From Singulisphaera sp. (GTDB lineage: Bacteria; Planctomycetota; Planctomycetia; Isosphaerales; Isosphaeraceae): 64,000 nt of DNA. Below are positions 1 to 11,153 of this stretch, in pieces; position 1 is the stretch's first letter; every line of letters begins with the position of its first letter. Both the position numbers and the translations under genes were made by a program. The stretch lies in the NCBI GenBank assembly GCA_027451445.1, contig DAIDJG010000420.1, forward strand, positions 1 to 64,000. Direction: 5' to 3'. The notes beneath the pieces were generated by a model, which searched no databases, was not told the DNA's origin, and saw only the letters and a list, made by a program, of their open reading frames with translations.

Positions 1-297
1 CGGCCAGTTCGAGACCACGCCCGGATCCATGGGGCAGAAATACTCCGTGTCCGAGGAGATGGCTCGTGGAACGGAATGAGACCCGGCGACGATCCTCGAG
101 ACCGAATCGCCGTAGTTGCGCAAGGTTTCCCACTGGGTGGCTACGACAAACGCCAGGGCAAGGATCACGATGAATCGCAGGCGCACCTGGAGCGCACGCA
201 GCGCAAGGCCGAGCGCACCCCAGCGCGTCCGTGGTGTGGGCGGGGTTGCCTCGATGATAGGCGTCGATTCAAAAGCCGGGTGAGTTTCAGCGTTCAT
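1..297 (-). CDS. Efflux RND transporter periplasmic adaptor-like protein, N-terminal part (runs off the window)
   Basis: Minus-strand frame from ATG at 297 open to the window edge: MNAETHPAFESTPIIEATPPTPRTRWGALGLALRALQVRLRFIVILALAFVVATQWETLRNYGD...SSDTEYFCPMDPGVVSNWP. TM segment followed by the YFCPMDPG(V)xSxxP heavy-metal-binding motif. Absent from the ORF track because it is truncated. Confidence 0.7.
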   Translation of the reverse strand, partial: MNAETHPAFESTPIIEATPPTPRTRWGALGLALRALQVRLRFIVILALAFVVATQWETLRNYGDSVSRIVAGSHSVPRAISSDTEYFCPMDPGVVSNWP

Positions 298-501
298 GAT
301 TCAAGAGAGAGACAATTTCTCACTCCGCTACTCCTGCGGAACGGCGAGGGGTGTGAGAAACCGGCTGAGCCGGACTATGTTCTGTTGCGTTCGTCGGACC
401 GCGAAGATACAGTCATTATGAGGTTGAGTCCGACCTTTGGACTACCTCGATCGATCATTTTTTGCACTCATTTCGTCTCATCACAATGAGAGGAGCCAGG
501 A

Positions 502-951
502 GTGGGGATCAACTCCCGATCCTGGAAACTGAGCACCAGATCGCTGGGGAGTGTTATTGCGCTCGTCATGGTGTTCGGGAGTGCGCCTACGGAGGCTGTG
601 GGTGGTTGTGCCCACTACGTCGTCTCCGGTGCCAAGACAACGGACTCTTCAGGTGGTATCGAACTCATCGGTGGGTCGTTCGATCGGACGCCTGCGCCGG
701 TGCCGGCTCAGCCTCAAGAGCTGCCGAAGCCGTGTTCCGGGGCACTCTGCTCCGGTAATCCCGGAATACCCCTGCCATCGGGCGTCTCGATCGTGGCGCA
801 AAGCGGCTCTTACGACGTATGGGGGGACCTTAAGGGAACGCTCGCTCCCCGAGTTCTTGCCAGTGAGTCGATTCCGGAAGAGGAATCACTCTTGTATTCG
901 CGGATCGATATCTCGTCGATCGATCGTCCTCCCAGGCTCGTGTTCTCTTGA
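502..951 (+). CDS. Secreted hypothetical protein
   Basis: 149-aa ORF with signal-peptide-like N-terminus (SLGSVIALVMVFGSAPTEA). Confidence 0.5.
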   Translation: MGINSRSWKLSTRSLGSVIALVMVFGSAPTEAVGGCAHYVVSGAKTTDSSGGIELIGGSFDRTPAPVPAQPQELPKPCSGALCSGNPGIPLPSGVSIVAQSGSYDVWGDLKGTLAPRVLASESIPEEESLLYSRIDISSIDRPPRLVFS

Positions 952-1294
952 GCCTGAAGACCACCGCGCGTCTCGCTGATTTGCGTAACGCGGTCTGTCC
1001 CATGTTAGCGCAAGCTGCGGTGACACTGCGACCGGTCGTGCTGCGTACTTGGGTTAGCGCTTCCATCGAACGGTGGACTCTCCACATCGAGAGCCGTGAA
1101 TCGTCGCGTGCCACGGGTCGGTAAGAGACGGACCTCTCGACGACTCTCGCGCGGTTTTCGAGAACGAACCAACGCCCAACGCTATACCTCGCGGCGCGTG
1201 AGGGATTCACGCGCCAGGCCGTGGCGCCACATAAGTGATTACGGCGCGCCATGAGGCGAGCGACCGGATGGCGTAACCATCCGAGGGGTTTCTC

Positions 1295-2659
1295 ATGCAA
1301 GAAACGACGAAGGTGAGCACGTTGCCTCTGCTCACGGGCCTCCTGCGCTCGGCGAGCACGAACAACACGCCCGCGGCAACGCGGACGGCCTGGGTGCCCA
1401 TGCTTGCACTTCAGGACTGTTGGAGCCGTTTGCCACGCGTTGAAGAAGGGGGCGGCACAGACCTTCCCAACTGGGCGAAGGCCGTGGCCGTTCACCTCCC
1501 TCGCACGGCGGCGGCGATGCTCGAACTCGACCTCGCGCAGCGCACAAGGAGCCCCCTCGATCCCGTGCTCCGGGCGAAGCTGCGCTGGGTGGTTGCGCAC
1601 GCCAATCGGTGTGCTTATAGCGAAGCGTACGCGCTGGCGGACCTGAGGCGGTTGGGATGCGAAGTGCGAGCAATCAAGACACTGACCGGCCCTATCGCGT
1701 CTTGGCCTGAGGAGGACCGTGAGCCGCTGGAATTCGCTCGGCGACTGACGGTCTCGGCGTCGACGATCGATGACGACCTGTTCGCCCGTCTTCGTAGCCG
1801 CTTTGGGGATTCTCAAGTTGCCGCGATGGTCCTCCTCGCCGCCTATGGGAACTTCCAGGACCGGATTGTCCTGGGTCTGGGGCTTCCCATGGAAGCCGGC
1901 GGGCCGCTCCCGCCGATCGCGGTCAAGTTCGCGCCGGGGGCGTTTCCATCGGCGTTGCACGTGCCCTCGCCTGGCGCGGCACAGCCCCTCGAACGCGCGG
2001 GCGAGACCCTCGTTCCGCGCGACCCGGAATGGTCGGAGTTGTCGTTCGACGACTTGCAGGTTCGCCTCGAGCGGCAGCGAGACCGGATTCCTCGCCTGCC
2101 CGTCCCTGACTGGAGCGAGATCCGACACCAGCTTCCGCCGACGTTCGCGGCCGCTCCCACGCGAATCGTCTGGAGCCTGATTTGCCTGGGATACGTGCCC
2201 GAACTTGCTGTGCCCTGGTCCGTTGCAACACGGACGTTGTGGGCGGAGTGCCCGCAAGACCGGGTGTTCGAGGAGAGTCTCTTCTGGATCCAAACGCGCA
2301 GCATCCGCTGCAACTACTGCATGGGGCATTGCGAGATGCTCCTGGAGGTCGCCGGACTCGACAAGCCGAGCGTTAAGGAGCACACTCGCCGGCTCGCCAG
2401 TGACGACTGGTCGGCCTTTCCGCCCGCCGAGCAACGGGCGTTTGCTTTGGCGCGCAAACTCACCAGGACGCCATGGCGACTTTCACCTGCCGATTACCGA
2501 ACGCTTGAAAACGACCTTGGGCCGAAGGCCGCCATGGCGACCTTCTGGTGGCTTTGCCGAGGCCTGTACATGACCCGAGTCTCCGACGGCTTCCAACTGC
2601 CGTTGGAACGCGAGAACGTTTTCGCGGAATACGCAACGAAATCATCGACGCAGGATTAG
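1295..2659 (+). CDS. Carboxymuconolactone decarboxylase / AhpD-like protein, two domain copies
   Basis: Two CMD-like segments (LRWVVAHANRCAYSEAYALADLRRLG... and FWIQTRSIRCNYCMGHCEMLLEVAGL). Confidence 0.75.
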   Translation: MQETTKVSTLPLLTGLLRSASTNNTPAATRTAWVPMLALQDCWSRLPRVEEGGGTDLPNWAKAVAVHLPRTAAAMLELDLAQRTRSPLDPVLRAKLRWVVAHANRCAYSEAYALADLRRLGCEVRAIKTLTGPIASWPEEDREPLEFARRLTVSASTIDDDLFARLRSRFGDSQVAAMVLLAAYGNFQDRIVLGLGLPMEAGGPLPPIAVKFAPGAFPSALHVPSPGAAQPLERAGETLVPRDPEWSELSFDDLQVRLERQRDRIPRLPVPDWSEIRHQLPPTFAAAPTRIVWSLICLGYVPELAVPWSVATRTLWAECPQDRVFEESLFWIQTRSIRCNYCMGHCEMLLEVAGLDKPSVKEHTRRLASDDWSAFPPAEQRAFALARKLTRTPWRLSPADYRTLENDLGPKAAMATFWWLCRGLYMTRVSDGFQLPLERENVFAEYATKSSTQD

Positions 2660-2971
2660 CCTTCCCGAACTCATCCCATGACCTCCGAACTGATTTCGAG
2701 GAACGAACATGCTCAACGCACATACGTCCGCCGATGAACGAAACTGGAAGCAAGCCACGTTCGTGATGCTGGGCTTCGTGCTGCTCATGCTCGGATTTGT
2801 GGCCGCAAGCTGAGCTCGCCCGCAAAAAGAGGGCGCTTGCGGAGCCTCTCGATTCGACGTCGCGCCGATTTGGTAGACTTCGATTGTCGCAAGACAAGAC
2901 GAGCGCTTCGCGAGGGCCCTCAATCCTTCGGCGGCCGGCCGGTACATTCACTCATCAGCGAGATCCCTCCC

Positions 2972-4201
2972 ATGAAAGAGCGTCTGTTGACGAGGCCTCT
3001 CCCGAATAGACTTCGATTCGCAGCGGTCGTGTTGGGGATCGCGGCATGGAGCCCGATAGCTCAGGCTCAGGGCCCCCAATCCTCGGGCAAGCCGGGCGAA
3101 CCGGAAAATGTCGCGGTTGCACGGGCCATCGAAGACTCGTGGCCCGATCGCCCGGAGTGGCTGGATATGTTCGCCGACATCCTGCAGGGGAGTCAGCTCG
3201 GTCCGAATGACGGTTGGTTCCGACGCGCCGTGTCACAGACACGATTCGACTGGAAGGCCGTCAACAAGACCTACGACCGCGATCACGACGGCCGCATCGC
3301 GCGCCAGGAGTTCCCGGGGAGCGACGCCGATTTCTCACGGCTCGATCGCGACCATGACCATGTCCTGACCGAGGCCGACTTCGACTTCTCAGCCCATGCG
3401 TTGACGCCGTCGGTTGGAGCGATGGTCTTCTCCCGCATCGATCGCGACGGCAACGGGAAAGTCACGCCGGACGAGCTTGACACTTTTTTCAAAGCGACCG
3501 ACAGCGGCCAACGAGGCTTTCTGTCGCTGTCCGACTTGCAGGACGCGTTTCGAATGCCGTCGAGACCCCCGAGCGGAGGTGGCGGTCCGTCCAAGGAGAC
3601 GTTGATCCGAGGACTGTTCCGCCAGGAGATCGGCTCGCTCCAGCCCGGGCCCGTGGTCGGTGACTCCGCGCCCGACTTCACCCTGAAGACCAACGACGGA
3701 AAACAGGAGATCGCCCTCTCGAAACGGGTCGGCCCGAAGCCCGTCGTGCTGGTGTTTGGCAACTTCACTTGCGGCCCGTTCCGAAACCAGGCGGGGAACG
3801 TCGAAAAACTGTACCGGCTCTATGGAGATCGAGCGACGTTCCTGATGGTCTACGTGCGTGAGGCGCACCCGACCGATGGCTGGCAAATGGAAAGTAACGA
3901 GCGCGTCGGAGTGGCCCTCGAACAACCCAAGTCGTACGACGATCGCGCCAGGGTTGCTCAAATGTGTACTGCTCGCCTCGATCTCGGGTTTCCGGTACTC
4001 GTTGATACGATGGACGACGCCGTCGGCGCACGCTACAGCGGCATGCCCAGCCGACTCTATCTGATCGATCGACAGGGGAAGGTCGCATTCAAGAACGGTC
4101 GAGGTCCGTTCGGCTTCAAACCCGCCGAGTTGGAGCAATCGCTCCTTCTGTTACTGCAGGAGCCGGTCCGCGCAACGGAAGCGGACGCGGCCGGTCAGTA
4201 A
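2972..4201 (+). CDS. Secreted EF-hand protein with C-terminal deiodinase/thioredoxin-fold domain
   Basis: Signal peptide; EF-hand loops DRDHDGRIARQEF, DRDHDHVLTEADF, DRDGNGKVTPDEL; APDFTLKTNDGK...VVLVFGNFTCGPFRNQAGNVEKLYRLYGDRATFLMVYVREAHPTDGW is deiodinase-like. Confidence 0.75.
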   Translation: MKERLLTRPLPNRLRFAAVVLGIAAWSPIAQAQGPQSSGKPGEPENVAVARAIEDSWPDRPEWLDMFADILQGSQLGPNDGWFRRAVSQTRFDWKAVNKTYDRDHDGRIARQEFPGSDADFSRLDRDHDHVLTEADFDFSAHALTPSVGAMVFSRIDRDGNGKVTPDELDTFFKATDSGQRGFLSLSDLQDAFRMPSRPPSGGGGPSKETLIRGLFRQEIGSLQPGPVVGDSAPDFTLKTNDGKQEIALSKRVGPKPVVLVFGNFTCGPFRNQAGNVEKLYRLYGDRATFLMVYVREAHPTDGWQMESNERVGVALEQPKSYDDRARVAQMCTARLDLGFPVLVDTMDDAVGARYSGMPSRLYLIDRQGKVAFKNGRGPFGFKPAELEQSLLLLLQEPVRATEADAAGQ

Positions 4202-4364
4202 ACGTTTACGCGGGGATACCTTGAGTGGGTTGAAACCGACGACGACTCACTCCAAGATGTCCTTGCCCCACCGTGACCTCGTTTGTACTGTACTGTCACG
4301 AACTGTTCGATCGTTCATCCCGAACGTGAGCCCTGCTCAATCCGCGTTCCCTTATCGGATCCCC

Positions 4365-7226
4365 ATGATGTCCTGCCGTCGAATCCTCTCCAACTGGACA
4401 ACCTGGTTGACGATCATCGCACTCTGCTCAAGCGTGGATGTGTTTGGACAAGATCACGGCCCGTCCGACGCCCCGCGCGCTCATGATCCTCGGCTCGTCG
4501 TCGACCTTTTCTGCGCGGCACCACAGATCGTCCATCCGATCGCCCTCGATTTTGACGCGAACGGCCGCTTGCTCGTCATCGAGAGCCACACGCATTTCCG
4601 CCCTTCGGGATACGAGGGACCGCCATCCGATCGTGTCCGCGTCCTCGAGGACACTGACGGCGATGGCAATGCGGATCGGTTTAGCACGTTTTACGAAGGT
4701 ACGCGGTTCACGATGGACATCGCGACCTACTTCGATCGCTCGGTCTACCTCGCGACTCGCAACGAAATTCTCCGTTTGCGCGACCTCGACGGCGACGGCA
4801 AGGCCGAGGACGCCCAGCGTATCGTGTTTCTCGACACCGCGGGCAATTATCCTCATAACGGTCTCTCCGGTCTCGCTTTCGATTCGAGCGGCGACCTGCT
4901 CTTCGGCATGGGCGAGAACCTGGGCGCGAGCTATACGCTGTCCGGCCAGGACGGAGTCAAATTCACCGGGGGCGGAGAGGGAGGGAGTATTTACCGATGC
5001 TCGCCACTGGGCAAGAATCTTCGCCGCGTCGCAACGGGATTCTGGAATCCATTCGGGTTGTGCCGCGACATCTTCGGGCGCTTTTTCGCGGTCGACAACG
5101 ATCCCGATTCAATGCCCCCTTGCCGCCTTGTCCACGTCGTTGAAGGGGGGGACTACGGCTACCAATTTCGCTATGGCCGCTCGGGCCGGCACGTCTTCCA
5201 GGCCTGGAACGGCGAGCTGCCCGGAACCTTGCCGATGGTCAGCGGCACGGGTGAAGCACCCTGCGAGGTCATCGCGTATGAGTCGGACGGCCTGCCTCAG
5301 GAGTATGTCGGCAATCTGTTTGTTCCCACCTGGGCCGATCACAGGATCGAACGATTCGTACTCAAAGCGCGCGGGGCGTCCGTGGTTGCGGAGCCGGAGC
5401 CCTTCGTCCAGGGCGGAAAGGACTTTCGTCCGTCCGGCCTGGCCGCGGCGCCGGACGGCTCTTTCTACGTTAGCGACTGGGTCCTCCGTGATTACAACCT
5501 CCACGGACGCGGGGCCGTCTGGCACGTGCGTTGGAAAGACGCGGCTCGAGTTGACCGGCCCGCAGACGCTACGACCGCCTTGCACCGTGCGCACGGTCCC
5601 TGGCGCGAGTCCGCCGCACGGCGGCTGGCGCGAACGGATGAGGGGCGCGAGACGCTTCGCAAGGGGCTCGCGAACGACAGTTCGGTGAGGCTACGTGCCA
5701 CGAGCTTGACTGCGCTCGTGGACAGCAGCGACTCGCAGGTTGATCTGGAACGCGTCGCCGAGAAAGACTCCGTTCCATCCCTCCGCGCGATCGCGGTTCG
5801 AGCGCTGGTGGCGCGCGGAGGCGACGTCGCGCGTTTCGTCGACGCAGGAAATCCAGCGGAGGTCCGTTGCGAGGCGATCCGCGGACTGAAGGGAAAAGAT
5901 GCGCTGGCACAATGGCTGGCCGTTTTGAAGGACGACGACCGGTTCCTGCGGAATGCTGCCGTACAGGCACTCGCCCACGCGCCCGAATTACTTTCGAGCG
6001 TCGATCGTGGGTCGCTGTCTGATCCGCTTCAACGCGTCGGGCTCCTGCTGGCCCAGCGCGCGTCGGGTTCGTCCGACGGCGTCAAGCTGATCCCCGAATT
6101 CCTGGCAGATCCCGATGAGGACGTGCGCTTTCTGGCCGTGAAATGGATTGCCGATGAGAAACTCGAAAGCTACAAATCCCGGCTCGTCGAGGCGCTCAAG
6201 GACACGCGCCTCAACGTTCGCATGTACTCGGCCCTGTCCACCGCGCTCGCGCGGTTGAATGGGCAAGATGTGAGCGAGTCGAACATGGGCGATTACTTCT
6301 TCGTTCGCCTGGCCGACGACCGAAGCCCCCTCGCCTTGCGCGTTAAGGCGCTCCAGCTCATGCCGGCGAACCATCCTCGATTGACGCTCGATCTGCTCTC
6401 GAGGTTGCTCAACCAGGGCGAGCCCGCCTTGCAAGAAGAGGCGGTCAGGGCGCTCGGTGAGCACCGCGATTCCCGTCGTTGGGACCTGTTGCTCGGCGCC
6501 GCTTGCGATTCGAAGAAGACCGTAGCCGTTCGCGCACAGGCGATCGTTGAGCTCGCGAGTCACGCAGACGCCGTGCGCGGCCAATTGTTCCAGTTTGTAG
6601 AAAGCGACATACCAACCTTGCGCGACGAAGCGCTCCGGGCCCTCATTGGAACAGCGCTTTCTCAAGACGAAAACAAGCGTCTGGACGCCATTGGCACCCG
6701 CGCACCAGAGGCCGCTCCATTGGTTCGTCGACTGCTCGGCCAGCCCTTGAACGAGGGCCGGCCGCCGCTCGACGACCTTGATGGCTGGATGACGCGGCTT
6801 CGGGGCCCGTCCCAAATTGAGGCAGGCCGGCGCGTGTTTGCACATGCCAAACTGGCAGCTTGCTCGCGCTGCCACCGAGTGGAGGGCCGCGGTAAGGACG
6901 TAGGACCCGACCTGAGTACGATTGGACGGCGCGAGCGCAAACAGATCCTCGAATCCATTCTCCAGCCGAGCGCTTCGGTTGGTCCCAGCTATCAGAACTG
7001 GCAGATCGCGACCGTCGACGGCCGAGTGTTGACGGGCCTCCTGGTCAAGACCGACCTCGATCAGGTCACCTTCGTCGATCCGAAGGGGACTCCGTTCAGC
7101 CTGGGCACTTCCGAAATTGCCGAGCGTCGGGCGCTTTCAACATCGATCATGCCCGCAGGATTCGCCGACCTCCTGACCGACCAGGAGCTCCGTGACCTGC
7201 TCGCCTACCTTAGCGCCCAGCGCTAA
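4365..7226 (+). CDS. PVC-type membrane-bound dehydrogenase with HEAT repeats and cytochrome c-like heme-binding domain
   Basis: Beta-propeller dehydrogenase start (DPRLVVDLFCAAPQIVHPIALDFDANGRLLVIESHTHFRP), HEAT-like middle, C-terminal heme motif CSRCH. Confidence 0.85.
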   Translation: MMSCRRILSNWTTWLTIIALCSSVDVFGQDHGPSDAPRAHDPRLVVDLFCAAPQIVHPIALDFDANGRLLVIESHTHFRPSGYEGPPSDRVRVLEDTDGDGNADRFSTFYEGTRFTMDIATYFDRSVYLATRNEILRLRDLDGDGKAEDAQRIVFLDTAGNYPHNGLSGLAFDSSGDLLFGMGENLGASYTLSGQDGVKFTGGGEGGSIYRCSPLGKNLRRVATGFWNPFGLCRDIFGRFFAVDNDPDSMPPCRLVHVVEGGDYGYQFRYGRSGRHVFQAWNGELPGTLPMVSGTGEAPCEVIAYESDGLPQEYVGNLFVPTWADHRIERFVLKARGASVVAEPEPFVQGGKDFRPSGLAAAPDGSFYVSDWVLRDYNLHGRGAVWHVRWKDAARVDRPADATTALHRAHGPWRESAARRLARTDEGRETLRKGLANDSSVRLRATSLTALVDSSDSQVDLERVAEKDSVPSLRAIAVRALVARGGDVARFVDAGNPAEVRCEAIRGLKGKDALAQWLAVLKDDDRFLRNAAVQALAHAPELLSSVDRGSLSDPLQRVGLLLAQRASGSSDGVKLIPEFLADPDEDVRFLAVKWIADEKLESYKSRLVEALKDTRLNVRMYSALSTALARLNGQDVSESNMGDYFFVRLADDRSPLALRVKALQLMPANHPRLTLDLLSRLLNQGEPALQEEAVRALGEHRDSRRWDLLLGAACDSKKTVAVRAQAIVELASHADAVRGQLFQFVESDIPTLRDEALRALIGTALSQDENKRLDAIGTRAPEAAPLVRRLLGQPLNEGRPPLDDLDGWMTRLRGPSQIEAGRRVFAHAKLAACSRCHRVEGRGKDVGPDLSTIGRRERKQILESILQPSASVGPSYQNWQIATVDGRVLTGLLVKTDLDQVTFVDPKGTPFSLGTSEIAERRALSTSIMPAGFADLLTDQELRDLLAYLSAQR

Positions 7227-7495
7227 GGGCTCATCCGACTCTGTCGTCGGCACGCTGCAAGGGTTCGTCTGTGGGCCTTGGCCCGCGACCTCGCCTTCGA
7301 GGTCCATTGCCGCAAGTTCATCACCGGCGTGTGGAATTGTGCCCCGCATTCATCGCGATTTCTGGCTCGCGGTTTGCATACTGGGTGTTCGAAGTTGTTG
7401 AGGCCGCCAAGGTCGCCGAAGCCGGCAGTTCCTGGCCTCATTTGCACCGAAGTGGACTACGCAGAGTTTGCGGACACCGTCGATGAATCGCGCGC

Positions 7496-7660
7496 TTATT
7501 CGCCTTGATTCGCGAAGGTCGATGTCTCGTCCTCGACGGTATCGACAACCAGTGAGGCGACGAGCCATTCCAAGGGGACGTCGAGCCGATTGGCTTCGGC
7601 AGCAAGGTGCTTGAAGAGCCGCCGAGAGAGCGTGACTGCAAATTCGGTTCTCGCGTTCAT
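7496..7660 (-). CDS. Small hypothetical protein (possible RHH-like)
   Basis: MNARTEFAVTLSRRLFKHLAAEANRLDVPLEWLVASLVVDTVEDETSTFANQGE. Confidence 0.4.
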   Translation of the reverse strand: MNARTEFAVTLSRRLFKHLAAEANRLDVPLEWLVASLVVDTVEDETSTFANQGE

Positions 7661-8328
7661 GATCCGGGTCCCTGGGTAAGAGAACGAGTCGAGAGGCTTC
7701 CAACCAAACCCTAGGATATGTTTCGAGAAAGCCACGAGCAAAAGCGTCCGAAATTCCAGAACACATTCGCGCGCGGGTGCACTCGCGAAACAATCACGAG
7801 AGCCGCGATATCAAAAAACATCTCTGTCATTGCGTTGAATGCTTAGCATTCGTACCCTTTGCACGTCGCTAAAACACGAAATCACAAGGCTTTGCGGCAA
7901 ATCCGCAGCGCGCCGTGCGATCGTGGATTAGGTTATTGGATGGAGGCAGCCCGGAAACCATGATTCAGCCATAGATTCAGATCCACGCAAGACAGCAGTC
8001 TTCTAAGCCTTAAAAGACTTGCTGATTCGCTTGACGATTGCGCGTTCGTTTCTTAGGCTCTAGGAGGGTGGGTCCACCCATGTCTGTTGGGCCTGTTCCG
8101 GGGCCGTTGAAGCTCCATGAGTCCATTGCCTAGCCCGTGCACCAAGGGCTCGGTGCCTACCTAACGCCTGCTCCGTTGCCAGGGAACGTGGCGAGATCCG
8201 AATGGCGAGGCCAGACTTCCCACGATTGAGGACGTTTCTGGACCCGGCCGCGTATTAACCTTTGAGCAGAACGGAGTCGTCTCTTGGTTCGTTGCGGCAA
8301 GCGCTATTCGCCCCGGGGGATCAATTGG

Positions 8329-10944
8329 ATGAACTTACAGACCGCCCGTGCCCCTTCGCTCCGACTGCTCGGCGACTCCGCGCCGGCGTCGTTGCGGACG
8401 TTTGACCTGGATCGGGACGTCACGGTCCTCGGCCGCGACCCCGGATGCCACATCATCCTGATGCCGGCAACGGTCTCTCGCAGGCACGCGCGCGTCCTCA
8501 GGAGGCACGAGGGCTGCTACCTGGAAGACCTTGGGAGCGCGGGGGGCACGCTTCTGAACGAGAAGCCCCTCACTGGTCCTGTCAGGCTGCGTGACGGCGA
8601 CCGCATCGGGATCGGCGACTGCACGTTCAGCTTCTCGGATCCGGCCAGCCCCGAAGAATCTAAGGCAGGAGGCGCGGCGATCCTGGGCATCCGTGAGGTA
8701 TCGGGCTCCGCCGAGCGTGCACTCGCGGGCGTCCAGCCGGAGGGGAAGCTCCGCGCGATGCTCGAGATCAGCAGCGATCTCGTTGGCACATACGAGCTCT
8801 CGGCGGTCCTGGAGCGCACTCTCGACGCACTCTTCCGCATCTTCCCCCAGGCCGAGCGCGGGTTTGTGCTGCTGAAGAAGGAAGGCCCCGGTGCGACGAG
8901 TCCTCGTGCGATCAAGGTGCGCGGAGGGATGGGATCTGTCGCCGTCAGTCGGACCGTCCTCGAGCACGTTGTGCGGCACGGCCAGGCGATCTTGAGCGAA
9001 GACGCCAGCATCGACAGCCGGTTCGGCGGCAGCCGGAGCGTGGATGACGCGGAAATCCGCACCCTCATGTGCGCTCCGCTCAAAGACCACCTGAGGCGCA
9101 CGGTCGGTATCCTTCAACTCGACACGAAAGACCGACTGGCGCGATTCACCCGCGAAGATCTCAATATTCTGGCCGCCGTCGCCGGCCAGGTCAGCGTTGC
9201 GGTTGACAACGCCCGGCTTCTCGACGCGGCGGCTCGGGAACGACAGCGGCTTGCACTGCTCGCCGAGGCCGGTGCAACACTCACGGCCCCCCTGGATCCG
9301 CAGGCGCTCCTCGCGGCCCTCGCACGCCTCATCGTGCCCCATCTCGGAGATCTTTGCCTGATCGACCTACGCGATGATGATGGCACGATCCGACGTGTCG
9401 CCGTCGCCCACTCGGATCCGGCCAAGCAAATGCTCGCGGATGAACAACTTCGCCGGTTTCCGCCCGACCCGACCGGATCGCACCCGGCGATGCGCGTCAT
9501 GCGCTCGGGCCGGCCGGAGCTGTCGAACGACGTGACCGAGCAGTTCCTCCGCGACTCCTCGCGCAACGACGAGCATTACGACGTGCTCCGTCACCTCGGT
9601 CTCCTGTGTTACATGGTGGTCCCGTTCGTTGCCCGAGGCCAGGTCCTCGGAACGCTCACGCTTGCGGGCACCGAGACCAATCGGTCTTACGGCCCGCCCG
9701 ACCTCGCCTTGGCCGAGGAACTGGCCCGGCGTGCCGCGCAGGCCCTCGACAATGCGGCGCTCTACCAGTCGGCCGAGGCGGCGCGCCGCCAAGCCGAAGA
9801 GGCGAGCCGTTCGAAGGACCTCTTCCTCGCGATGCTCAGCCACGAGCTCCGCACCCCCCTGACCCCGATCCTGATGGCGGTCTCGGCCCGTTTGCCAACG
9901 ACGACCGACAAGGAGCTGCGCGCCGACCTCGAAATGATCCGACGCAACATCGCACTCGAGGCGCGACTGATCGACGATCTGCTCGACCTCTCCCGGATCG
10001 AAAAAGGCAGGCTCCGGCTCGACCGCGACGTTGTCGACGTCCACAAAACGATTCGGCAGGCCGTTGAGATTTGTCGTGACGAAACCAAACTTGCCGGTCT
10101 CACCGTGAAGCTCGACCTCGGCGCATCGGCGTACCACGTCGATGGCGACGGGGCCCGGCTGATTCAGATTGCGTGGAACTTGATTCGGAACGCGGCCAAG
10201 TTCACCCCGGCCGGCGGCAGCTTGACGATCAGGACGAAGAACGTGCCGCTCGAGCCCGCGGACGCCGACCGGCAGCAGCTTATCATCGAATTCCAGGACA
10301 CCGGGCGAGGGATCGAGCCGGATTTGCTGGCACGGATTTTCGAAGCGTTCGAGCAAGGACAGGGCGAAGGTGGATCACGGAGTGCCGGGCTGGGCCTTGG
10401 CCTTGCGATCAGCCGGTCGCTTGCCGAGGCGCACGGCGGCAGCCTCACCGTCGAAAGCGCCGGCGTGGGCCAAGGGGCGACCTTTCGCCTCGAACTCACA
10501 ACGACCCCTGCCCCGAAGCCGGTGCAAGTTGCCGCCGCACCTCCCGAGCCCCCGGTCCCGTCGCAAAATTTGAAGGTGCTACTTGTTGAGGACAACCGTG
10601 ATGCACTTCGGTACCTTGCGCTGGTACTGAATCAACGGGGCTATCAGGTGACCACCGCTCCGAGCCTTTCCGAAGGTTTATCACACGCGGCCACCGATCG
10701 GTTCGACGTGCTCGTGAGCGACCTCGAGTTGCCCGACGGCTCGGGACTTGAACTGATGAAGGAGCTGGCTCAAAAGGGAATCCCGGGCGTTGCGATGAGC
10801 GGGTACGGTTCAGACGAGGATCTACGCCAGAGTCTCGACTCGGGGTTCTCCGCCCACCTGACGAAGCCCGTTGACGCGAGGAGGCTCGAAGAGACCATTT
10901 TGAATGTGGTTCGACAGGCTACAGCGAAGGGGCATGCCGGCTGA
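8329..10944 (+). CDS. Hybrid sensor histidine kinase: FHA, two GAF domains, HisKA/HATPase, receiver
   Basis: FHA (VSRRHARVLRRHEGCYLEDLGSAGGTLLNEKPL), H-box AMLSHELRTPLTP, N-box NLIRNAAKFTPAGG, receiver LLVEDNRDALRYL...LVSDLELPDGSGLEL. Confidence 0.9.
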   Translation: MNLQTARAPSLRLLGDSAPASLRTFDLDRDVTVLGRDPGCHIILMPATVSRRHARVLRRHEGCYLEDLGSAGGTLLNEKPLTGPVRLRDGDRIGIGDCTFSFSDPASPEESKAGGAAILGIREVSGSAERALAGVQPEGKLRAMLEISSDLVGTYELSAVLERTLDALFRIFPQAERGFVLLKKEGPGATSPRAIKVRGGMGSVAVSRTVLEHVVRHGQAILSEDASIDSRFGGSRSVDDAEIRTLMCAPLKDHLRRTVGILQLDTKDRLARFTREDLNILAAVAGQVSVAVDNARLLDAAARERQRLALLAEAGATLTAPLDPQALLAALARLIVPHLGDLCLIDLRDDDGTIRRVAVAHSDPAKQMLADEQLRRFPPDPTGSHPAMRVMRSGRPELSNDVTEQFLRDSSRNDEHYDVLRHLGLLCYMVVPFVARGQVLGTLTLAGTETNRSYGPPDLALAEELARRAAQALDNAALYQSAEAARRQAEEASRSKDLFLAMLSHELRTPLTPILMAVSARLPTTTDKELRADLEMIRRNIALEARLIDDLLDLSRIEKGRLRLDRDVVDVHKTIRQAVEICRDETKLAGLTVKLDLGASAYHVDGDGARLIQIAWNLIRNAAKFTPAGGSLTIRTKNVPLEPADADRQQLIIEFQDTGRGIEPDLLARIFEAFEQGQGEGGSRSAGLGLGLAISRSLAEAHGGSLTVESAGVGQGATFRLELTTTPAPKPVQVAAAPPEPPVPSQNLKVLLVEDNRDALRYLALVLNQRGYQVTTAPSLSEGLSHAATDRFDVLVSDLELPDGSGLELMKELAQKGIPGVAMSGYGSDEDLRQSLDSGFSAHLTKPVDARRLEETILNVVRQATAKGHAG

Positions 10945-11153
10945 TCCGCGGTTCCGGGAATCCTTGGAGCGGCGATGGTTTGAAGCCGGACGTGCTGACG
11001 GCGCCTGACTCACCTGTCGCAGCGGAATCCTCCCGGTTAAACTGCCCCCCGAAAGCCGCCTGAGCTTCGCTCCGGGTCGCCGGCTTACCCCGATCGATCG
11101 TAAAAGCGCTTGGGCCTCATACCCACGCCGCATTCCCAGAAAGTCCGGAACGC

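Noticed and set aside
830-2434. 534-aa minus-strand ORF
   Set aside because: Arg-rich low-complexity translation antisense to the convincing CMD/AhpD-like gene at 1295-2659; no recognisable domain.
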